DNA from: Melastoma dodecandrum
Taxonomy: Eukaryota > Streptophyta > Magnoliopsida > Myrtales > Melastomataceae
Reading direction: 5' to 3'
DNA length: 64,000 bases
NCBI GenBank assembly: GCA_029817715.1
Contig: JARUPY010000356.1
Location: forward strand, 2,203,001-2,267,000
Positions within the stretch are counted from its first letter, which is position 1. Each line of letters starts with the position of its first letter. Both the position numbers and the translations under genes were made by a program. Below, piece after piece: positions 34,839 through 46,706 of the stretch. Below the pieces are notes generated by a model that saw only the letters and a program-made list of their open reading frames with translations, searched no databases and was not told the origin of the DNA.

Positions 34839-36540
34839 ATGGCAAAGAATATCAGGAGTGGAACTGGTCGCGATCCTCCTCCTCCTTCATTAGACGGAGA
34901 TGATCAGCACCCACCAGCCGACTTAAATGTCGAGAACACAGCTCTAAGAAGCCAGGAAACCGGGAATCAATCCGATTCTGGAGGTCATACTCCTTCCGAG
35001 TTTATTTCCAGAATTGAATTCCATAAAGAATTCAATGATATGAGGAACCTAATGGACAGACATATCACTGGGTTGCAAGACAACATGGCTCAGATTCTGG
35101 AACAGCTTAGTGCTTTGAGTTGGCCAAGCGCCGCGACGAAGCCAAGCATCCCTGTAGACAGGGAAAATTCCTTTATGGGAGATGCTCGGCGCGTGGAAAG
35201 GCGCAATGTAACATTTCAAGGAAATGAGCCTTGGGGTGGCACTAACCCACGTGCTACCGAAGTCGGTAGCAGGGACCAAATGTCCCCGTCAAGGCCTACG
35301 ATCTCCCGATCTCCTACCTGGTGAGCAAATGCGGTGTACGCGGTGAATCCTGTAGATGATGAGGTAGAGGCTCAGGACGAGACAAATAGGTATGCGAGCG
35401 CCATACCCCCTCGTCGACCTAGTAAAGAGCCTTTTGAGAAGATTCCTCCAGGAGAACCTCATATAGTGGGAAATTTACCACGGACAGAAAGTTTCTACAC
35501 TAACGTCTCAGTAAACCCACAGCCACCTCGAGTAACCCCAAAGGTACCGTATCCTCCAGATAAAGTGGGATACGTTCGAGAGCAGTTCGACCCCGTTCTT
35601 CCACCACCACCGAATCTGAGGGAGACGATCGCTCAGGTTTTGGAGCAGATGGTACCTGGAGCAGTCAGGCAAGAGGACCCTGGTTTATACAGAAGCCATT
35701 ATCCTGCCTATATTGACCGGGAATATCCTCTGTCTAGGGGGTATAGAGTTCCTGACTTTACCAGTTTTTCGGGGGAAGATGAGATGACGCCCATAGAACA
35801 TATAGCCCGGTTCACTCATCAGGCAGGAGACGCTGCAGCCCATGACTTTTAGAAGCTAAAGTTGTTCCCGAACTCTCTCACAGGAGATGCCTTCACATGG
35901 TATGCGAGTCTGCCTCCCGAATCAGTAACATCATGGGGAGAGATGCAGTATTCTTTTTTGAAGGCATTCGCATGATTAGATACGCCCATGTTAATCTTCG
36001 AGGTGATGCGACTTAAGCAAACTGCCGGAGAACACCCAGGACAGTTCTTCAGGAGCTTGCGCAAGGCACTGCTACGCTGTAAACCTGCGATTCCGGAAAG
36101 GGATCAGCTGATGATCGCGTTAAACGCATTGTCTATGCCTTTCAAGAAAAAGATGCAGGGAGAAAGGTTTAATGACCTGTATGACTTGGTCAGAAGGGAG
36201 ATGGAGTATCATCAGTTACTGATGGAAGAGGCACAGTCTAAGCATGCCTTTCAGCTGGAATCCACTGAGGTAGGCATGGCCGAATTCGTGAAAGGCGAAG
36301 CAACGGTTTGTGAGCCTCTGGCAAGTAAAAATTCAAAAGCTAAAGCGTCCCAAAGTCTGGCGAAGAAAGAAAATATTCTTTCGACGTAGACAAGGCAGAT
36401 GCGATCTTCGACTGGCTCATCCAACGGATGCACATCAAACTTAAACCGGGCCATAGAGTTCTCCAGACAGAAAGGGAAAAGACTAGAAACTATTGCAAAT
36501 GGCATGGGTCGTTTACACACATGACCAGGGATTGCCTGTC
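34839..36540 (+). pseudogene. Gypsy gag
   Basis: The frame from ATG 34839 is interrupted in frame by TGA at 35322 and TAG at 35850, with another stop near 35975. Coding continues to 36389 and, in a second frame, to about 36540. Visible parts are an N-terminal acidic/proline region, a gag core (FTWYASLPPESVTSWGEM near 35895 and GEHPGQFFRSLRKALL near 36027), and a C-terminal YCKWHGSFTHMTRDC zinc-binding motif near 36494-36537. The gag cannot be made whole from this copy. Confidence 0.75.
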
Positions 36541-36580
36541 ATTCAGGAATATAATCTAGGACCTTATAGAGTCTAAGGAA

Positions 36581-38823
36581 TTGTGTTTCCCTAAAGTCGA
36601 CGAAGTCACTATGGTCGACGATAGGCCTTTTGATGATGAAATTGCTATTCATATGTTCGATGTTGCTGATGTAGACATCAATTTCATCGAAACTAATATA
36701 GATCATTCCCTGCAGGACATAAAGATCCCCTGGGAGACCTTGGTGGCGAATGCCCTCTTTCGTCGACTGGCTGACAAAGGCGTAGTCACCTGCCCAGTCA
36801 AGGAGGTTGCGCCTAACCTTTGCTGCTAGCATATGGATGACACGCACACCACTAATCGATGCAATACTTTTAGGAAGTATCTCCAGAACAATCAGGGGGA
36901 TACCTAGTATGATTTGACCCTACTTGAGAAGGTAACAATGGGAGCAGTGCCCTCAAACTCGCGAAGCGCTTCCAACGGTTCACAAAGGGGATTTAAAATC
37001 CCTTCAAGCGCGGAGCGCAGGCCCGCAATCCGGGGAGAAAGAGGTGGTCCACACGGTCGAGGCCGAGCACCGGAACAGCAACCCCGTGCGCCCGAACATC
37101 CCAGGCGACACCTGGAGTTCAATGACTCCTCGTCTCAGTAAGGTGCCAAGTCAGGGCAGGAAAGCTTGGCCATTCTGACGAATCTCATCCCTGGACCGCA
37201 GAAGCTGGTAACCTTAGTAGAGCCCAATGGCTCGAACGACCGCAGGAGAGGGCGAGCAAGCCGAGATATGGAATGCCTAAGGTAGACATCTAGGCAGTCC
37301 GGACAGGCCCACCAATTGCTCAGTTCTTGGAGGCGAAGATCCTCTGTAAAAAATGCAAGCTCATAGCTCAAAACAAGATCCTGATCACTCGACTCTGCAC
37401 TTCCTGCTGCGTCAACTATTTTCTCAAGCTTGTAGACTTATCCACAAATTGGGAAATCGTGGTCAAACCTGTGCGCCCTACAACTACAGGTACTGGTGAA
37501 ACTAACAACACTTGCTCAGAATCGCAGCAGCTTCCCACACGTACAGTAGTGGGATACGACCCATTTGTTGGCGACTATGTGGTGGTACGTCAAATTCTCC
37601 TTGGTTCTAAGAGATCAAGGGTGATTAAAGTAGTTTACCCTTCGAAATATTGGCAGAAGGCAATGGGCAAGACCACTTTGCCACCAAGGGCGCGCAAGAG
37701 GGGGAATAGACGTCTAAGTCACGTTGTCAAAAGGCCTAGGCCTACCCTCTCAGGAGCAGCTCCACCGGCTAGAGCGCCTGCGAATGGAGTTAACGCCAAG
37801 GCAGAGCGCATTCAGTCCACAGACCATTCAAAAGAGCCTGGCTCGAGCTTTGACTATACCCCACTCCGGAGCGAGATCCCAAGTGATGTCGATGGGGAGA
37901 TGAGGCCAGTCGTGAGTTGCAACGCCCTTACCCTGCCTGTAGAGTTCGCTTGTAAGCGAGACACAATGACTCTAGTAGGTAAAATGCCTCTTCCTTATTC
38001 TCCAGTTTACCCAGCAGGCTTTCCATTAAATTGGTTAGAAAAGTCATCTGACAGCATGAAACAACACATGCATTCACTATACATAACTGCCACCTTTGAT
38101 GGTACAGTAGTGAGCCGTGTCCTTGTAGACAACAGAGCCACTATAAACGTGCTCCATTTGTCCAGGTTTAAAATGCTTGGATATAAGCCTCACGACTTGG
38201 TTAAAACCAATGTCGCAGTAAGTGGGTTTAATGGTAGGAAATCCGAGTGCCTGGGGGTTTTCTCGGTGCACCTTGAAGTGGGTCGCCAGAAAAAGGAAAC
38301 CGCCTTCTTCGTGATAGACATAATTCCTACTTTCAATGTGTTGTTGGGCCGCGGCTGGCTCCATAAAGCTGCAGCTATTCCTTCTACGTTGCATAGAGAA
38401 TTGTTGCTTTGGGTTGACTTTGAGATTGAAATTATCAAGGCTGATGAATATTCCTGTTGTGACAAGGGGATCTTGCATGCAGAGACAAGCAAGATTGTCA
38501 AGGACCTTACACTGGACCAGCGCTATAAGATTGGCGACCCTATAGTAGGACCCCTTGGCGAGCCATCCGAAAAGTTCGATTATATCGTAGACTATGGGAC
38601 ATCGCACCCCAAACCGGACACATGGCCGATCGTTCCAACTGGATGGGGAGATGAGCTGTCTGCCGAAGACATAGAGGAGGTTCTCCAGGAAGTCAACTCG
38701 GGGGAAAACCCGGCAGCGACTGGCAAGGCGAAAGATGAAGGAGTAGAGAAAGATCAGCAAAATAGTGCTGCGGAGTTGGAGCCCGATAGACTCCTGAAGG
38801 AAGGGACATATGGACCAGAATGA
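36581..38823 (+). pseudogene. Gypsy gag-pol linker and aspartic protease
   Basis: 36581-36829 encodes an acidic gag-pol spacer. 36900-37320 is broken. 37327-38823 is a 498-codon frame with a retropepsin at 38050-38420: VSRVLVDNRATINVLHL (the usual G of the D-N-G-A/S motif is Arg), then FNVLLGRGWLHKAAAIPSTLH. The C-terminal part is the acidic linker to RT. The catalytic motif change and the missing rest of pol make activity unlikely. Confidence 0.75.
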
Positions 38824-38943
38824 AAAAGTAACCGAAGCAGTCGCCGATGTCCTTCAACGGCTTCAAGTCTACCAAGGAAACCTGTCTCTTGGTTTTCAAT
38901 AAACTCAGAAGCGCATAGAGCGCTTAATGCTTGTAATAAGCCC

Positions 38944-39704
38944 GTGTCTACCGACTTAGGTGGTTTAGAGGAACGTGAGTCTTTGATGACACCATGCGAC
39001 CCATTGGTCAGCATTAACCTAGGAAGCGAGTCCTCTCCTAGAGTTCTTTTCATTAGTTATTCTTTAAATAAAGAACTTTTTGATGCGATTAGGGGAGTAC
39101 TTGAGGAATTCAAATACTATTTCGCCTGGGATTACACTGAGATGCCAGGGTTGGACCGTAGACTAGTAGAACACACTCTTCCTATAAAAAAAGACTTTAA
39201 ACCAGTGCAGCAAACACCTAGGCATATGACCACCGAAGTTACACAGTTGGTCTTCGAAGAAGTCAAAAAAATTTTTCGAGCAGGTTATATTAGGACCTCG
39301 CGCTATACAGAATGGATATCTAGTATCGTGCCCGTCCTTAAAAAGAACGGTAAGATCAGAGTCTGTATAGACTTTAGAGACCTCAACCGCACCACCCCAA
39401 AGGATGAATACCCTATGCCTATCACAGACGATCTTGTAGACAAGCAGCAGGGCACCAGATTATGTCATTTATGTATGGATTTTCTAGTTACAACCAACTT
39501 TTCATCGCAGAAGAAGACATACACAAGACAGCATTCAGATGTTCCTTAGGGATATTCGAGTGGGTAGTAATGCCGTTCGGTTTGAAGAATGCTGGCGCTA
39601 CTTATCAGCGAGCAATGAACACTATATTTGATGCCTCGCTTGACAAGACAGTAGAAGTCTACATCGATGATATAGTAGTTAAGTCGATGACAGGAAAACC
39701 TTAG
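38944..39704 (+). pseudogene. Gypsy reverse transcriptase, N-terminal half
   Basis: VEHTLPIKKDFKPVQQ starts a standard RT. IRVCIDFRDLNRTTPKDEYP, FEWVVMPFGLKNAGATYQRA and the catalytic VYIDDIVVKS follow. A frameshift near 39470 separates the first and second parts. After SMTGKP the frame stops at 39704, where the thumb, RNase H and integrase should follow. Confidence 0.85.
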
Positions 39705-40759
39705 TCTTAGTCTACGCTCTCAGTAGTGCGTCGAAGTAAAAAAAAAAAAAGAGAAAACAGAGGACCTGAAGGGAGAAAAAGAAGAGGCTCTAAGTAAAGT
39801 CTACTTCTGTTGTTTCCCGGATTTGGGTAGCGCTTCGACTACTACATCGTGGACTTAGCTGGCTCCACTTCTTCCTCCCCATCTTGTCTCCTTCTGCCTG
39901 CTCGCTATGAGGGTCTGGCAGGAATAGGTAAGCCCAAGAATGCCTATAGTTTGGCATATTGGGCAAACGCCTCTGCATTCCTAAGAAGCTGACAGAGGCG
40001 GGGCGACCGGTGAATACCTTCGGTCTGTCTTACTAAGCCTCCGCTCCCTCTTCCCTGGAGTCTTGCAGAGGCAAGTCAACTTGTGAATACCTATAGTCTG
40101 TCTCACTTGGCCAAGAGGAAACTCACAGGCCCGGACATAGCCAACTTTCTGCCTGGCGAGGTCATTGTGTTGTAATGTCCGATGATGGAGATGATAAATC
40201 CCCGAGATCTTCATTTGCTCCAGAAAGAGATCTGGGCCATCTGCAACAATACTGGGCTGACCAAACAGCTTTCTGTGGTTGTCCAGTCTTTGTGTTGCGC
40301 ATGGAGGCCACATATCGTAGGAGGATACACTGTGGTTGGACGATCCTTCTTCGCCAAGGAATGTGGCAAACAGGGGGAAGAGGAAATTAGTTGTAATGTA
40401 CACCTCCGATGAGTCTCTGATAGGACGGAGACACCTTAATACAGGGTCGCACGATTGTTTAGCTTCAGACAGTTGGAAGTGGCCACCCTCGCACCTCCAG
40501 AGTTTGTTCTGGGTTGTTCGATTTTCAATGGAAAAGGGGTAACGCGAACCTCTTGTCTTTAAAAGACTCATGAAGGTAGAAAGAAATGAAGCTTTTATGG
40601 AGCAGAGTTTAAGGAGGCTTCGCCGAGAGCAAGTTTTGAAGGAGAAACAGAGGCTAGGAAGTCTAAGAGAAGGAACACCATGGAAAGGAGAAGTGAGGAA
40701 TTATCAGGACACTTGAGGGGAAATTTAAAGAACGGCCCGAAAGAGAAGGCAAGTCTGTG
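39705..40759. other. Gypsy 3' region after a pol deletion
   Basis: Non-coding DNA with an A-rich run at 39739. The minus strand is open for 196 codons (40571-39981) without a domain I recognise; Tat-type elements often carry extra sequence between pol and the 3' LTR. No polypurine tract is visible next to the truncated 3' LTR. Confidence 0.45.
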
Positions 40760-41979
40760 TAATAACCTTGTAATCAAGGGAAGTCTACAAGCCTGCGCCT
40801 ACAAATGATACAAAGACTACAGGCTTACGCCTACAAAGAATATAAAGTTTACAGGCCTACACCTGCAAAAGACACGTGTCAAAGGAAAACGGTTCCACAG
40901 CCCCGAGATAAATGGGACTTGTTACCCACGCTTATATCAACACAAGTCTTAAAAAACAACCAATTAAACCCGAAGTCAGAGGAGTTTACGACCCACGATC
41001 AAACGAGTGGAAGTCAGTTAGGTCCGAGATTCTTGTGGAGAATCGAGTTTGAAAAATTTTCGGAATGTCGTAACAAACCCGGTATAAAAGGGAGAGGATC
41101 TCCCTCAGAGAAAATCACGAACAAATAAGCCAATAGAAACTTATCTTGTTCGTCACCCCTTAGTTGTTAGTTGTTAGGATTCCCCGACCTGGGTGAAACT
41201 CTTAAAGTTTCATTGGTCTTCCTTCCACCGTCAGAGTGAGCAACCGTAGCTCGGGCAACAAATCCCCGCCTTCACTTTCACCACTAGAGTGAGCAACCGT
41301 AGCTCTGGTAACAGCCCCCTGCCAGGACGAGCCACCGTAGTCCCGGTACGCACCTCCGCCTTCGACGCCAACGCCAGGACGAGCCACCGTAGTCCCGGTA
41401 CACACCTCCGCCTTCGACTCCAACGCCAGGACGAACCACCGTAGTCCCGGTACACACCTCCGCCTTCGACTCCAACGCCAGGACGAACCACAGTAGTCCC
41501 GGTACACACCTCCGCCTTCGACTCCAACGCCAGGACGAGCCACCTTAGTCCTGGTATGCACCTCCGCCTTCGACTCCAATGCCAGAACGAGCCACCGTAG
41601 TCCTGGTACGCATCTCCGCCTTCGACGCCTCCGCCAGGGTCAGCCACCGCAGCCTTGGTGTCCACGTCCGCCTCAGCACCCTTACCGCATCCAGTCCATC
41701 AAGTCCAATAGCTAAGTCCTGCTGCCCGAGGAGCACAAGTCTACAGCGCTCTGCCATCAAGTCTACGACGACGCCCCAAGTCTACGGAGCACTGTAGCTA
41801 GTTTACGATCTTACCACCGTCTTTATTTTTACTTTTATGGCTGTAAGCTTTCTTTACTTCGTGTAAAAACTGTTTGCATTCAATCAATCTTTTCAATTAC
41901 TTACTGGCAACCACATCTACAAATCCCTGTGAGTCTTATTGTCAAATATTTCCGGCGTGATCCTTTTCCTACACAAACA
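40760..41979 (+). repeat. Gypsy 3' LTR, 5'-truncated, 9 minisatellite units
   Basis: Closely matches 33664-34792 of the 5' LTR. The first ~160 bases of the LTR are absent. The 52-base unit starts at 41231, 41283, 41321 (a short step), 41373, 41425, 41477, 41529, 41581 and 41633. It ends CACAAACA at 41979, directly against a CNX5-like exon. Confidence 0.85.
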
Positions 41980-43660
41980 GGGGGACTGGGTAAATTTTTC
42001 ATAGTCGAAGTCCTTGAAATATTGTCTAGAGAATTCTGAATTCTCACCGCATGCTTCACACTGAAAACATCTTCCCCTGATCTTGACCTTCACGAACCAC
42101 AGAACGAAAAATCTAGAATCATACAAGAACCTACACTGGATGAAAAACAACACAGAAATGAAGAAATTAAGAGCGTACAATACGTATTCTTGCAGACAAG
42201 GAATCAAATAACAGCATCCGTCCTGGCAATTTTTATGGCCTCTAGCGCTTGAAGACAGCCAATTACACCCGGAACTGAAAAAACAAATAAAGACAATAGA
42301 AATCTCAACATTCTGGAGGGTGACTGGATGCTGCTTTCCTATTGCCTGACCCTCCAATCCAAGCGCAGCATCAGATACAAGGGGCTGTATGGTTTAAATG
42401 AGAAAAGATCAATCTCAAGGTAGTTAGGCTAACATTCCCCCCCCCCCCAAGGAAAAAGTAGTATCTTCTGTGACACGCAAAGGGCCTGGATGTGCCAACA
42501 AGACAAACTGATTGAAAAACTTTGTTGACAGTCCATTAGGAGAGAACCTGGAAGACAAACGGCCACCAGAAAACTAGTTTATTTGTACGTTACTATACCT
42601 TTCGCGAGACAACGCAGCAATCGTTGATCATGTATCGGCTTGGAGCATTGTCGGTTGCATCAACTACAATGTCATACTTGCTCAAAATTTCAAGTGCATT
42701 AGAGGTCCGCAAGGCCTCTCGGTGTTCTCTGACCTCCAAACTGTAATTTATGCTGAAACCGCCATCCCACATATGTCACACGGAAGGAAATGCTCAATCA
42801 CCGACACAGATAAAATTAATATGTAAAAAGTTTCTGCTCTTTTATAGGAGCACTTACGCCCTAGAGGTAGCAGCAGCAGATTCGACCTTTGATCGACCAA
42901 TGTATGCTTCAGTGTGGAACCAACATGGGGTTGGTCGAAGTGGCAAGGAGCTTGGATTCGCTTAAGGAGGTCTCGGGTTCGAAACCTACCGTACGCAGCC
43001 ACCTCTGTTGGTAGACTCACCCACCATAGCCAGGTGTCCTACCCGGTTGGAGTCCGGATTTGTCGGAGCGAAGCTCCGAAAATCGGGCGGGCAACAAAAA
43101 AAAAAAAAAACCAATAGAAACCAAATCAACACGCTTAAGAAAAGTTTGGAATTCGATCTCCCCAACTGCCGGGTCTCCTCCTTTTGAGTTTAGGAGCCCT
43201 TGATTGACGAGCTCAAAATCCGGTTGGTTAAAGTAGAATCTTTCCCAGTGAAGCTTTGGCCGGGGGCTAGGGTGAGCTGAGAAGGGACAGCGTAAGTGAG
43301 CGAACGTGTGTAAGCCCAGTCAAACATGACTGTTCTAGGAGGGGCGGGCCACCTACCTTCAAATGGTCTTGGTCCTACTACTGTGCTGTTCGAGCTGTTG
43401 ACGAAAGAAAGAGAGACTTCCCTCCATGATATGTTTTTGAAAGGGATAGTGTTAAGTCCTCAAGAGGCTCAAGCTTATCTTGGAGAAAATGGAAACCAGG
43501 CATTGAAGAGTATGTCCATGCAAAGAGAACAGAGCAATCAACCTCAAAAAGAAGCAAAATACCTGGCGATCATATCAAGTACCTGACTGTGCATATTGTT
43601 CAGCTCAACCACATCGTTATCCATGATTCCCACTCGACCTGGTCCAATCATAGCCAGCCA
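41980..43660 (-). pseudogene. CNX5/MOCS3-like gene, 5' part (E1-like ThiF domain)
   Basis: Minus-strand exons with plant splice signals: 43657-43583 (GRVGIMDNDVVELNNMHSQ), 42921-42858 (HTEAYIGRSKVESAAATSR), 42740-42599 (EHREALRTSNALEILSKYD, DATDNAPSRYMINDCCVV), 42384-42346 (PLVSDAALGLEGQ), about 42274-42226 (PGVIGCLQALEAIKIA), and 42135-41980 (VKIRGRCFQCEACGE ... DYEKFTQSP). These are blocks of the adenylylating domain in correct order. The first exon with the ATP-binding GAGGLGS motif is not seen, and the CxxC-bearing stretch after LGLEGQ is missing. A SINE sits at the edge of the second exon. The last exon is cut by the gypsy element and resumes at 33500. Intact proteins act in the cytosol in molybdenum cofactor synthesis and tRNA thiolation. 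Confidence 0.85.
42922..43110 (+). mobile_element. tRNA-derived SINE with poly-A tail
   Basis: The left part has an A-box-like TGGTCGAAGTGG and a perfect B box, GGTTCGAAACC (42976-42986). The 3' part has GGAGCGAAGCTCCG, an inverted repeat, then GGGCGGGCAAC and a run of 16 A (43095-43110). It lies between two exons of the broken CNX5-like gene. Related copies at 51117-51290 and 55800-55940 share GGGTTYGAAACMTACMGTA and CACCATAGCC. Confidence 0.8.
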
Positions 43661-44589
43661 CCAGCTTATAACTATCCCTAAATTACATAGAACCTTTGCC
43701 CAGCTAGTAGTTTATCGATATCAAAGAGCGATGAATTGTTCCCTCACTACTAACATACAAACATGCATTTACTTGATGAAGAGAGTGAGTGACAATGATA
43801 ATGCCATAATTTTATAACAAAGTGAAGTAATTCTATATCATATAGAGTTTAGTGTGACATGATTTTGCAATTTCTTCGCCTCACTCGTTTATGCGGACTA
43901 ACTGCCCCACCAAACAAGCAATGTACCGGACGATTTCTAAGTACATATCATCTCCTCCATTTATATTAGGTGCATAAGCATGCAAATTTCGGACTATGTT
44001 GTTATGTATTTGATAGCCCTGGCGATTGTAAAAGCTTTCTCGTCGACGATGTGAAGGAGCATAGCTTATTGACCCTCATTTCCTGATGGAATCAGTCTCA
44101 TCGGGATCTTTGGTAAAGAAGGAATGAAATCGAGCATGCATTTGTAGCTGTCCTGATTATAAACTGTGTTCATTGATATCAACTTCCACACCATCAGGAT
44201 CGTACATTTACATGTATTGAAATTCTACCTTTTGTTTCCCTTTAACAACAACTACTCTAAGAGCTTCTCGAGAAGGGTTGCCCATTTGAACATTGGAAAG
44301 GACACTTTTCCCTGTGCGTTTAGTGTGTTTATCATCCTTTGTTGTCCAGATATTAATACCTTGACCAATTATTGTATTTGATCTAAAAAAAATACAAATG
44401 GGTTATGTTGCCTACATCAAACGGATGGACATTTGCCAATCCATCATTCGAACATCTTGCATTGTCACCCAAATTTACGGATGCTTCCTTGGACTTTCCT
44501 CCATCTAATGGGTCTTCTGCATTTGTAGAATTTCGATTAATCATTTTAGTCATTACTAACAAGATCTACTCCAATTATGGTCGCCAGAG
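43661..44589. other. No recognisable gene
   Basis: Unique-looking DNA of moderate AT content. The missing first exon of the CNX5-like gene would be expected here but I do not see its motifs. Short open frames are unsupported. Confidence 0.5.
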
Positions 44590-45252
44590 ACATATTCATG
44601 TAAAAAAAATGTCGTAAAATATTTAACTACGAAAAATAAGGGTTCGATTCGAGTTCTTCCTGTGGTCTCTAAAATTTTATAATTGAATATTAAACAGTAA
44701 AACACGAAACAAATACACTCACCTTGAAGCAGACACTTAATATGTCACGGGAATTTGGTGCTCGTAGAAAGAAAAAGAGAGAAAATGTTATGAATAATCC
44801 AAGACTTCAAGACTCTTAAAGTAATTAGTGCGTCTTTTGCTTAGCTTGAATTTATACAAAGACATTACTTATAAATACCAATTTACGTATTTCAGTTTAT
44901 AGGTTACGTTTCCTTATTATGCGGATTTAGTGGAGGGACATGTGTTTGACTCTTTACTCGCAACTTTCATTGTATCCTCATTGTAGTCCCTCGTCCTCAC
45001 TTGGCATCTTCGTCTTGACTTATTCTTTTTGACAAAATTAAGATGACGGTCCATTATACTTGCTTGACATTTATTATTCTTAACACAGTGGCTCCTCATC
45101 ATGGTTTGTCCAGATTTTGCTGGCCGTCTTGCATGACCTACTCGAATGTACCAATCTTTAACCATGATTTCTTTTCTTGACTTCGCTATAGTTAAGCCTC
45201 TAGCGAAAACTTTGCTTGTCCGTGGGCCTGACCACAATCTTAATGTTTTCAT
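44590..45252 (-). repeat. Interspersed repeat, copy 1 (LTR-like), with a conserved frame
   Basis: The minus strand matches 54870-55445 over most of its length. It contains a 111-codon frame (45252-44917), whose last 60 or so residues are also open in the other copy (MMRSHCVKNNKCQ ... SNTCPSTKSA). Downstream are a TATA-like GTATAAATTC, a CTCTCTTTTTCTTTCTACGAGC run and a TTCGTGTTTTACTG-type end. TATA and pyrimidine-rich leader make an LTR possible, but no pol is attached. Confidence 0.55.
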
Positions 45253-46706
45253 CTCACTTTCTGCACATATAGCTCCGGCTCGATAATCGGTTCCAGCCTG
45301 CTCATTTCATGGGCATGGACTCCCTTTATCTGGGCCAATAATTTAGCCATGCAACAGAACTATAAAACCCTAAACCCCGATGCATCGATTGAGCCGAAAA
45401 AGATGAGATTATTATCAAACACCCACCACGATTACGACTGAATCTACGAATGATTAAAAAAAAACACTTCAAAACCTAAGACTCAAAAAGGAGGAAGGAA
45501 AGGGACCTGGCCCTTGACTTGGAGGTGTGAACGGAGGAGTCATTGGGCTTCTTAGCGTCCTCCAGAAGGCAGTCCCGGCGGCATCATTCCTCCACTCTTG
45601 ACGAGATCAGCTCCCCGCCCCCATGGTTCCGATTCCAGGACGACGTATGGGCTCCCTCCTTTCTTTAACGGGCTTGACTGGATGAATCTCAATGGGCTTC
45701 CAGTTACTTTACAAGCCCAATATCTGAGGAAAAAACTTATATCAGGCCCTTCCCTGTTCTCTACCTCGGTCAGGTCAACCCTAACAACACAACACAACAC
45801 CAGATGGGGGTGGTGGGAGGGAGGGCATCTCTCTCTGTCTTTCTTTTAAAGTTTTTGGTCTCACTTCCCAAGAGAAATCACGTTTCGTAACGAAATGGTA
45901 TTTTGTTTTTAAGGGAGAACTGCACGCTAAAGGAAATAAGAAAAACAGACAACCTTTCCTTCCCTCGCAACAATTAGTCCTCCGGTCACCCACAAAATGA
46001 CAACTGAAGAGACGGAGAACATCTTCATTCATTGATTTAATTTATTCGACAATCAAGACGGACGAACAACCGTCGGCTAGTGGCGGGGCCGAGTCAAGGC
46101 GCAGCACACCGGCCTTACCCGGTACCCGGGAGGCCCAAAGTACCTGTGTGTCAGATCACTCGCCCGTGATTGCGGGGGAGCAAAGCTGGTCGGTCAGAGG
46201 TCGTCTGGGTCCCACTTTTGGCGTGGTCGGCGGTCAGACCCTGCCCCCATTTAATTTTTTTATATTCTGGCATTTTTAATTTTAAACGGGGAAGGTGGGT
46301 GGAGTTAAAGTAACAGAGCTTACTAATTCCTTTCTTTTTCCTTTTCTTTTATATATTAAATTAAAAGGAAAAGGAAAAGGAAAAAGTCACCGTTTGCTAA
46401 TATTTTCCGAAAACAACAGATGAATTACGAGTTCCAAACAATACAAGGAAAGTAAAGGAAAGGAAAAGCATGATGTATTTATTTATGGTATTAATGATTG
46501 CAATCATGAGGTCTCCCTTCCCCTTTCTCTCCTCATCATCATCATTATCTCCTCTCGCCTGCTTCTCCCTCGAACCCTCCCTCTGCATTTGAACACCCAC
46601 TTTATCTAAATCCCATCCCACCCCTCACCCAAACACCATTTTCCCATCCATCATCATCATCATCAACCGCTCTCTCTCTCTCTTACTCCTTTCTCCCTTC
46701 CATTGG
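45253..46706. other. Upstream region of TNL3
   Basis: No gene recognised. 46060-46250 is GC-rich. 46363-46386 is an (AAAAGG)n tract. 46647-46665 is a CAT repeat and 46671-46683 a CT repeat within the probable TNL3 5' UTR. It is not similar to the TNL4 upstream region except for the last few bases before the ATG. Confidence 0.5.

Larger units (their letters stand above)
33501..41979 (+). mobile_element. Ty3/gypsy (Tat-like) retrotransposon inserted in the CNX5-like gene
   Basis: 5' LTR 33501-34792 (TGTTGACATG...CGCGAACA). The 3' LTR 40760-41979 ends CACAAACA and lacks the first ~160 bases. The internal region is on the plus strand: gag with in-frame stops, protease, and reverse transcriptase cut off just after the YIDD box. 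RNase H, integrase and polypurine tract are deleted. Flanks show a G-run target duplication (ATGGGG on the left, GGGGGACT on the right). The primer site after the 5' LTR reads TTTTTGGCGACCACAGTGGG. Protease before RT, no integrase before RT, and an NYCKWHG...CH-type gag end suggest the Tat group. Confidence 0.85.

Noticed and set aside
38077..38760. 227-codon minus-strand frame
   Set aside because: Lies opposite the gypsy protease frame, which carries the recognisable motifs.
42970..42990. tRNA gene
   Set aside because: Only A/B-box-like elements, no cloverleaf, and a poly-A tail: a SINE. The same applies at 5850 and 52550.
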